Shown here one piece after another: positions 14,779 through 21,165 of a stretch of DNA of 21,165 nucleotides. The stretch's first letter is position 1, and every line of letters begins with the position of its first letter. Both the position numbers and the translations under genes were made by a program. This DNA comes from Candidatus Bathyarchaeota archaeon (GTDB taxonomy: Archaea; Thermoproteota; Bathyarchaeia; Bathyarchaeales; Bathycorpusculaceae): contig JAUUWK010000006.1 in assembly GCA_030589055.1 (NCBI GenBank), forward strand, positions 1 to 21,165, read 5' to 3'. The notes beneath the pieces were generated by a model. That model saw only the letters and a list, made by a program, of their open reading frames with translations. It had not been told where the DNA came from and ran no database searches.

Positions 14779-17700
14779 TTGGCTGAAATATCAAAGGATG
14801 ATATACATGTTCTTTTAAAGGCCTTCTTTAAGGAAAAAGGCCTGGTCCGCCAGCATCTCGATTCCTATAACGAGTTCATAGACCACGGTATACAAGAAGT
14901 TGTTGACGAAGTACGTGAGATTTCAATAGATGTTCCTGAATGCCCGTACAAGGTTAAGTTGGGACAGGTCTGGGTAATAGATCCACACACAAGGATAACT
15001 AGCCCTTATGCAACAGAGGTTGACGGCACAAAACATGAAATCTTACCCATGGAAGCAAGGCTTCGCAGTCTAACATATGCAGCGCCAGTAGCCCTTGAGA
15101 TGACTCCCGTAATAGACGACAGGGAACAAGACACAGAACTCGTTTATATCGGTAACATCCCAGTGATGCTGAAGTCAAAATTGTGCTTCCTATCACAGCT
15201 CTCAACAGAAGAATTAATAACCTGTGGAGAAGACCCAGATGATCCAGGCGGCTACTTTATAGTAAACGGTTCAGAACGGGCAATAGTGGCCATGGAAGAT
15301 TTGGCGCCCAACCGCATAATAGTGGACATAGATAAAAAAGGAGTAAAGCCAGTATACCAAGCAAAAATATTCTCTACAACAGTTGGCTTCAGAGCAAGAA
15401 TAGAGCTTAAGCTGAAATCAGACGGAGCTGTATACGTCTCCATGCCTGGCGTACCCACACCAATCCCATTCGTAATATTAATGCGCGCTTTAGGCTCAGA
15501 ATCAGACAAGGAGATAGCTGAAGCAGTTTCCTTAGAAGAAGAAATACAGAGGAATCTGGAACCCTCATTTGAGAAAGCTGTAGGCGTAGACACCGTGGAA
15601 GATGCAATACTCTTCATTGGAAACCGTGTCGCCCACGGCCAAGTTGAAGAATACCGTATGCAGAGAGCCGAGACAGCAATGGACAGAAACTTTCTGCCCC
15701 ACATCGGCAGAACAAAAGAAAGCAGAAGAGATAAAGCCTTATTCTTAGGCGAAATGAATTGCAGAGTAATCGAACTGAAACTCAGAAGAAGAAAAATAGA
15801 CGACAAAGACCACTTCAAAAACAAACGGTTAAGGCTTGCAGGTCCACTGCTTGCAGACCTCTTCAGAATAGCATTCAGAAACCTCTGCAGAGATATGAAA
15901 TACCAGCTTGAACGCATAGGCGTAAAAGGTCAGATAATAACTGTTTCGGCAGCTGTTCGTCCAGGAATAATAAGCGAGAGACTTCAGCACGCCGTTGCAA
16001 CGGGAAATTGGGGAAGAGGAAGAGTCGGTATAACCCAGCTTCTGGACAGAACAAACCACATTTCAACTTTAAGTCATCTACGCAGGTTACAATCACCACT
16101 AAGCAGGAGTCAACCGAACTTCGAGGCAAGAGACCTGCACCCAACCCATTGGGGTCGCCTATGCCCGAACGAAACACCGGAAGGCTCAAACTGTGGACTA
16201 GTCAAAAACCTAGCCCTATCAGCATGTATCTCAGTAGGCGTAAACCCGGAAAAAATAAAGCAAATACTCTACAACATGGGCATACTACCTGTATATGAAG
16301 CAAATGCAAAGTTAAAGCTTTCAGGAGCAAAGGTCTTCGTTGACGGAAACATAATCGGGTATTGCGCTTCCCCGGAAGAGTCAACGCGAGAGTTCAGGAA
16401 GAAGCGAAGAAGAGGCGAGCTCTCAACAGAAGTCAACATGGCCTATTTCTCAAAGATTCACGGTGAAAGAGAAGAAATATATGTTAACTGTGGTCAAGGC
16501 AGGGTCAGACGACCGCTCATAATAGTCGATAATGGTTTGCCAAGACTTCAAGCAGAACATGTGGATAAAGTGGCTTCTGGAGAATGGTCTTGGGAAGACC
16601 TTGTTAAGAACGGCATAATTGAATATCTGGACGCTGAAGAAGAGGAAAACATCCATGTTGCCATAAGCTTTGAAGAATTAACGCCAGAACATACACATTT
16701 GGAAATTGCGACGTATATGATTTTTGGGATATGTGCTTCAATAATCCCGTACGCAGAACATAACCAGTCGCCGCGAAACTCATATCAGGCTGCAATGGCA
16801 AAGCAAGCACTAGGTATTTACGCAACAAACTTTCAACAACGTGTAGACTCAAGATCCCACATTTTACACTACCCACAATTACCCTTAGTGGAAACCGCGT
16901 TAATGGATACTATGGGCTACAAACTCCGTCCCTCAGGGCAAAACTGCGTAGTAGCTGTGCTTTCCTTTGAGGGTTACAACATGGAAGACGCCCTAATCTT
17001 CAACAAGGCCTCTATAGAAAGAGGCTTAGCCCGCTCAACCTTCTACAGAATATACGCGGGTGAATGCCGCCAATACTTGGGAGGATTAAGAGACAAATTT
17101 CTCATACCTGAACCGGGAATGCGTGGATACAGAGGAGAACAATACTACCGACTACTTGAGCCAGATGGAATAATAAGCTTAGAATCAAAAGTCTCAGGTG
17201 GAGACGTCCTCATCGGCAGAACAAGCCCGCCTAGATTCCTTGAGGAATACAAAGAGTTTGAGGTTAAAGGTCCTTCAATGCGCGACACGTCGGTGGATAT
17301 GCGACCATCAGAAAAGGGAACAGTTGACGCGGTCTTTGTAACCCAATCCAGGGAAGGCACCAAACTTGTTAAGGTTAAAGCCCGCGACCAACGTATCCCA
17401 GAGCTGGGAGATAAGTTCGCTTCCCGTCATGGACAAAAAGGAGTCATAGGGTTAATCGTTCCACAAGAAGATATGCCCTTCACAGAAGACGGCGTAGTTC
17501 CAGATATAATAGTCAACCCTCACGCCATTCCTTCAAGAATGACTATAGGACACTTCATCGAGTCAATAGCTGGAAAAGTTGCTGCTGTGAGAGGAAAACC
17601 CGTTGATGGAACACCGTTCTCAAACGAAAAACCTCCGGGCATCAGAAAAGCCTTAATTAAACTGGGATTCAGCCACACAGGCAGAGAGGTTTTCTACAAT

Positions 17701-18144
17701 GGTATAACGGGCGAGAAATTCGTTGCAGACTTGTTTGTCGGAGTAGTATACTATCAAAAATTGCACCACATGGTTGCAGACAAAATCCACGCCAGAGCCA
17801 GAGGACAAGTACAAATGCTAACGAGACAGCCCACAGAAGGAAGAGCCAGAGGAGGAGGCTTAAGATTCGGTGAAATGGAACGTGACTGCTTGATAGGACA
17901 TGGAGCGGCGATGGTGCTTCGAGACAGATTACTGGAAGAATCAGATAAATATACGCTATATGTCTGTGAAAACTGTGGTTACATAGCCTATTACAATATG
18001 AGACAAAGAAGATACGTATGTAGAATATGCGGAGAAAAAGCTATAATCTCCCCGGTAACAGTCTCCTACGCTTTCAAGCTCCTCTTGCAGGAAATGATGA
18101 GCCTTTGTGTAGCACCCACATTAAAGCTTAAGGAGAAAGCTTAA
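14779..18144 (+). CDS. rpoB: DNA-directed RNA polymerase subunit B (unsplit)
   Basis: The second-largest subunit of archaeal RNA polymerase, forming one side of the DNA cleft and part of the active centre. The 1121-residue frame is uninterrupted, so B' and B'' are not separate genes as they are in many methanogens and halophiles. Recognisable blocks in order: GGYFIVNGSERAIVAMEDLA (about 155-174), HPTHWGRLCPNETPEGSNCGL (about 454-474), AVLSFEGYNMEDALIFNKAS, the GDKFASRHGQKGVIG loop, DIIVNPHAIPSRMTIGHFIE, and GGLRFGEMERDCLIGHGAA. The C-terminal zinc ribbon has two CxxC pairs (CENC and CRIC, about 1058-1080). The start is TTG at 14779; MAEISKDDIH is a plausible N-terminus. rpoA follows after a single base, so the two are co-transcribed. 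Confidence 0.98.
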   Translation: MAEISKDDIHVLLKAFFKEKGLVRQHLDSYNEFIDHGIQEVVDEVREISIDVPECPYKVKLGQVWVIDPHTRITSPYATEVDGTKHEILPMEARLRSLTYAAPVALEMTPVIDDREQDTELVYIGNIPVMLKSKLCFLSQLSTEELITCGEDPDDPGGYFIVNGSERAIVAMEDLAPNRIIVDIDKKGVKPVYQAKIFSTTVGFRARIELKLKSDGAVYVSMPGVPTPIPFVILMRALGSESDKEIAEAVSLEEEIQRNLEPSFEKAVGVDTVEDAILFIGNRVAHGQVEEYRMQRAETAMDRNFLPHIGRTKESRRDKALFLGEMNCRVIELKLRRRKIDDKDHFKNKRLRLAGPLLADLFRIAFRNLCRDMKYQLERIGVKGQIITVSAAVRPGIISERLQHAVATGNWGRGRVGITQLLDRTNHISTLSHLRRLQSPLSRSQPNFEARDLHPTHWGRLCPNETPEGSNCGLVKNLALSACISVGVNPEKIKQILYNMGILPVYEANAKLKLSGAKVFVDGNIIGYCASPEESTREFRKKRRRGELSTEVNMAYFSKIHGEREEIYVNCGQGRVRRPLIIVDNGLPRLQAEHVDKVASGEWSWEDLVKNGIIEYLDAEEEENIHVAISFEELTPEHTHLEIATYMIFGICASIIPYAEHNQSPRNSYQAAMAKQALGIYATNFQQRVDSRSHILHYPQLPLVETALMDTMGYKLRPSGQNCVVAVLSFEGYNMEDALIFNKASIERGLARSTFYRIYAGECRQYLGGLRDKFLIPEPGMRGYRGEQYYRLLEPDGIISLESKVSGGDVLIGRTSPPRFLEEYKEFEVKGPSMRDTSVDMRPSEKGTVDAVFVTQSREGTKLVKVKARDQRIPELGDKFASRHGQKGVIGLIVPQEDMPFTEDGVVPDIIVNPHAIPSRMTIGHFIESIAGKVAAVRGKPVDGTPFSNEKPPGIRKALIKLGFSHTGREVFYNGITGEKFVADLFVGVVYYQKLHHMVADKIHARARGQVQMLTRQPTEGRARGGGLRFGEMERDCLIGHGAAMVLRDRLLEESDKYTLYVCENCGYIAYYNMRQRRYVCRICGEKAIISPVTVSYAFKLLLQEMMSLCVAPTLKLKEKA

Positions 18145-18145
18145 C

Positions 18146-21100
18146 ATGGCTGCGGAAGAAATGATCCATAAAGTTGTTGATGAAATTAGTTTCGGTTTGC
18201 TTTCGCCCCAAAACATACGCAAACTCTCAGTCGTCGAAGTTCAAACACCAGACACCTACGACGAGGATGGTGCTCCCATAACGTCTGGATTGATGGATGG
18301 TAGGCTTGGAACCCTTGAACCGAGGCAAAGGTGCAAAACATGCGGTAACACAGCAATCCGCTGCCCAGGTCACTTCGGCCACATTGAACTAGCTGTCCCA
18401 ATAACACATATCGCATTCACAAAGATCATATACAAGCTTCTAAAGGCAACATGCCGAAACTGTGGACGCATATTGTTTTCCGACGATATGATAAAGGAAG
18501 TTCAAGCTAGAATTTACAGAGCGCGTAAACTCTTAGGCGTAGTTCCGAACGAAGTCTACAAAGGAATAATAAAAGACATACGACGGAAACAGTGTCCCCA
18601 CTGTGGAGCAATCCAATACAAGATAACTTTTGAAAAACCAACGAAGTTCAGTGAGGTAATCCCTGAGAGCGGTTCGCAGCCGTTGACGCCAAGCATGGTT
18701 CGGGAAAGGCTGGAACGCATGTCAGATGAAGATCTTGAGCTTTTGGGTTTCAATTCGGAAGCCGCACATCCCGAATGGATGGTTCTACAGGTTTTACCAG
18801 TTCCGCCAGTCTATGTCCGTCCGTCAATTACGTTAGAATCAGGCATCCGCTCGGAAGACGACTTGACCCACAAATTGGTGGACATAATCCGCATCAATCA
18901 GAGGCTAAGGGAAAACATGGATGCTGGAGCACCTACACTCATAATCCAGGACCTGTCAGAGCTCCTTCAGTATCATGTAACAACGTACTTCAACAACGAA
19001 GCGTCGGGGATACCTCCGGCAAGACATCGCTCAGGCAGAGCGTTGAAGACGATCTGCCAAAGATTGAAGGGGAAAGAGGGAAGATTTAGAAGCAACCTTT
19101 CAGGGAAAAGAGTTGACTTTTCAGCACGAACAGTCATTTCTCCTGACCCAAACCTAGACATAAACGAGGTAGGAGTTCCGCTTCGAATTGCCATGCGGCT
19201 ATCAGTGCCTGAAAAAATCACGGAGTGGAACATCGAAGAGGTGCGGAAACTCGTAACAAATGGGCCTGAGAAATATCCCGGCGCACTCTACATTATTAGA
19301 CCTGATGGCAAACGTATAAGACTTGAATTCGTTGTTGACAGAGAAAAGATTTCAGAGGCTTTAGAGCCAGGGTTCATTGTAGAGAGACATCTTAAAAACG
19401 GCGATGTAGCCATCTTCAATCGTCAGCCTTCGCTTCACCGTATGTCAATTATGGCCCATCGCGTACGCGTTCTGCCGTATAAAACCTTCCGTTTACATCT
19501 TTGTGTTTGTCCACCCTACAACGCTGATTTTGACGGAGATGAAATGAACCTTCACATACCACAGAGCCAAGAAGCCCAAACAGAAGCACGGTTACTAATG
19601 CAAGTTCAAGATCAAATATTGTCGCCAAGATTCGGAGGCCCAATAATAGGTGCAATTCGAGACTTTATAACAGCCGCATACTTATTGACGAAAAAATCAA
19701 ACTATCTAACACAAAACGAGACTAGCAGATTACTAATAGCAACGGGTTATATTGGACTGTTGCCAAAGCCACAAATAAAAACGCCTCAACCATTGTGGAG
19801 TGGCAAACAGATCTTCAGCCTGTTCTTGCCCAAAGACTTGAATTACGTCCTGAAGGCAAACATCTGTCAAGGATGCGACAAATGCAAGAAGGAAAACTGC
19901 CCCAATGACGCTTACGTTGTTGTCAAAAACGGTGAACTCACAAGCGGCGTCATAGATAGACGCTCAATAGGCGCTGAACAGTCCGAAAGCCTCCTCCACA
20001 GGATAATAAAGGACTATGGATCAGAGGCCGGACGCGAATTCCTAAATAAGATAACCCGTATGTTGAAACTCTTCATTACTATGCGAGGTTTCACATACTC
20101 ATATGACGAATTGGTTTTGTCCCCAAATGCTGAAAATAGAATAAGAAGAACCATGGAAAAAATTGAGAAGAGAATAAAGGAACTGATAGACAGCTATCGC
20201 AAGGGTACGTTACAAAGGCTTCCAGGCCAAACCCTAGAAGATTCATTTGAGATATACGTAATGAACGAATTAGCCAAAGCAAGAGATCAATCTGGAAAAA
20301 TAGCTGACGACGACTTCACCCTTGAAAATTCAGGCAGAGTAATGACACGAACTGGCGCTAGAGGTTCAAACCTGAACATCGGCCAAATGAGCGCGTGCGT
20401 AGGACAACAAGCAGTGCGTGGAAAAAGGATCATGCGAGGATACCGAAACCGCGCATTGCCACACTTCAAGCCCGGCGATCCAAGCCCAAAGGCAAGAGGT
20501 TTCGTTTACTCCTCATATCAAAAGGGGCTTGACTCGATTGAGTTCTTCTTCCATGCTATGGGTGGCAGAGAAGGCCTCGTCGACACCGCCGTTAGGACAC
20601 AGCAAAGTGGGTACATGCAAAGAAGATTGATTAACGCATTGGAACATCTTCGCTTGGAATATGACGGAACGGTTAGAAGTTCAGCTGGAACCATAATCCA
20701 ATTCCAATATGGTGAAGATGGTGTCGACCCGGCTAAGAGCGATCATGGAAAAGCTGTGAACATAAGTCGGCTGGTTGAACAGATAAAAATTGCAGCAGAG
20801 AAGGGCACACTAGCAACACCTGAATACGTTAAGAAACGGTTGAAAGACGCTGAAGATCAACTTACACCTTTGCTTATAAGCGAACTCAGACAACGCTTAG
20901 CAAGGGCAAAACTGACAAAAGCAGGTGTAGAAAAGATAATACAATTATCGGTTGAACATTATAAGCGTGCTTTGGTGGAACCAGGTGAAGCAGTGGGCAT
21001 AGTTGCAGCTCAGTCAATAGGTGAACCAGGCACACAGATGACTCTCAGAACGTTCCATTATGCAGGAGTTCGAGAGCAGAACGTAACCCTAGGACTGCCA

Positions 21101-21165
21101 AGACTCATAGAAATTGTTGATGCGAGACGAGTTCCATCCACTCCTATAATGACAATATACTTGAC
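18146..21165 (+). CDS. rpoA: DNA-directed RNA polymerase subunit A, A' and A'' parts fused (3' end outside window)
   Basis: The largest subunit of RNA polymerase. I translated the frame from ATG 18146 to the window end (1006 complete codons) and found no stop. N-terminal zinc ligands: CKTCGNTAIRCPGHFGH, and the pairs CRNC and CPHC. The catalytic magnesium loop NADFDGDEMNLH has D461, D463 and D465. A Cys group C574, C577, C580, C585 precedes a GELTSGVID segment. GEDGVDP, near where split A' proteins end, is followed without break by a helical linker. Then come EPGEAVGIVAAQSIGEPG (from about 948) and LGLPRLIEIVDAR, which in split archaea belong to the separate A'' (rpoA2) gene. A' and A'' are therefore one polypeptide here, at least to residue 1006. 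The start follows the rpoB stop by one base, with AGGAGA at 18130-18135 as ribosome site. Confidence 0.96.
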   Translation, partial: MAAEEMIHKVVDEISFGLLSPQNIRKLSVVEVQTPDTYDEDGAPITSGLMDGRLGTLEPRQRCKTCGNTAIRCPGHFGHIELAVPITHIAFTKIIYKLLKATCRNCGRILFSDDMIKEVQARIYRARKLLGVVPNEVYKGIIKDIRRKQCPHCGAIQYKITFEKPTKFSEVIPESGSQPLTPSMVRERLERMSDEDLELLGFNSEAAHPEWMVLQVLPVPPVYVRPSITLESGIRSEDDLTHKLVDIIRINQRLRENMDAGAPTLIIQDLSELLQYHVTTYFNNEASGIPPARHRSGRALKTICQRLKGKEGRFRSNLSGKRVDFSARTVISPDPNLDINEVGVPLRIAMRLSVPEKITEWNIEEVRKLVTNGPEKYPGALYIIRPDGKRIRLEFVVDREKISEALEPGFIVERHLKNGDVAIFNRQPSLHRMSIMAHRVRVLPYKTFRLHLCVCPPYNADFDGDEMNLHIPQSQEAQTEARLLMQVQDQILSPRFGGPIIGAIRDFITAAYLLTKKSNYLTQNETSRLLIATGYIGLLPKPQIKTPQPLWSGKQIFSLFLPKDLNYVLKANICQGCDKCKKENCPNDAYVVVKNGELTSGVIDRRSIGAEQSESLLHRIIKDYGSEAGREFLNKITRMLKLFITMRGFTYSYDELVLSPNAENRIRRTMEKIEKRIKELIDSYRKGTLQRLPGQTLEDSFEIYVMNELAKARDQSGKIADDDFTLENSGRVMTRTGARGSNLNIGQMSACVGQQAVRGKRIMRGYRNRALPHFKPGDPSPKARGFVYSSYQKGLDSIEFFFHAMGGREGLVDTAVRTQQSGYMQRRLINALEHLRLEYDGTVRSSAGTIIQFQYGEDGVDPAKSDHGKAVNISRLVEQIKIAAEKGTLATPEYVKKRLKDAEDQLTPLLISELRQRLARAKLTKAGVEKIIQLSVEHYKRALVEPGEAVGIVAAQSIGEPGTQMTLRTFHYAGVREQNVTLGLPRLIEIVDARRVPSTPIMTIYL

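Noticed and set aside
14812..14848. Hairpin from AAAGGCCTT and AAGGCCT near the start of rpoB
   Set aside because: It lies within codons 12-23 of rpoB where the protein sequence (KAFFKEKGL) explains the repeats; no sign of a regulatory role.
15252..15917. 221-residue minus-strand frame inside rpoB
   Set aside because: It is a shadow of rpoB; Ser/Leu-rich with no domain, and rpoB is certain on the plus strand.
18775..19089. 104-residue plus-strand frame in a second phase within rpoA
   Set aside because: It overlaps conserved rpoA coding sequence in another frame and shows no domain.

Overview
This is a stretch of archaeal chromosome. The evidence is a C/D-box RNP pair (Nop5 and fibrillarin), Trm1, a THEP1-type NTPase, type-2 RNase H, a CCSRPSCFD-type archaeal HTH regulator, archaeal RNA polymerase subunits, and archaeal TATA boxes (TTTATA-like) upstream of several genes. 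RpoB is not split into B' and B'', and the A' and A'' parts of RpoA lie in one open frame. An unsplit RpoA, known from Thaumarchaeota and Korarchaeota, together with a Cys-rich 4Fe-4S protein typical of anaerobes, suggests a TACK-lineage anaerobe such as a Bathyarchaeia member. That placement is inference.

Layout. Positions 1-2018 (minus): trm1 followed by a small membrane-anchored secreted protein, overlapping by four bases (GTGA), then T-rich sequence. 2101-3367 (plus): THEP1-like NTPase and RNase HII. 3360-6268 (minus): nop5 and flpA (17-nt overlap), then the HTH regulator, which has its own TATA box and ends tail-to-tail with rnhB. 6269-6910: a gene-poor interval with two weak membrane-type frames on opposite strands. 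6911-8654 (plus): pyrD and pyrK overlapping by 38 nt, preceded by a TATA box placed for a leaderless transcript. 8840-8914: tRNA-Ala(GGC) with a T-run after it. 9023-10087 (minus): an iron-sulfur protein. 10103-10630: a tyrosine-recombinase remnant broken by an in-frame TAG and missing its catalytic domain. 10861-11784: a membrane/coiled-coil/helix-hairpin-helix protein. 11785-12300: an inverted repeat and a small DUF2283-like frame. 12321-12405 (minus): tRNA-Leu(CAA). 12433-14506 (minus): a small HExxH metallopeptidase-like protein and a large secreted, C-terminally anchored protein. 14779 to the end (plus): rpoB and rpoA, separated by one base; rpoA runs off the window.

Most genes are housekeeping: tRNA and rRNA modification, pyrimidine synthesis and transcription. 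The accessory part is 8.9-14.5 kb, where the recombinase remnant lies between two tRNA genes. I see no CRISPR array, intact insertion sequence or defence operon. The most notable feature is the uninterrupted A'-A'' junction of RNA polymerase subunit A. The membrane-tethered helix-hairpin-helix protein is the best candidate for something undescribed.
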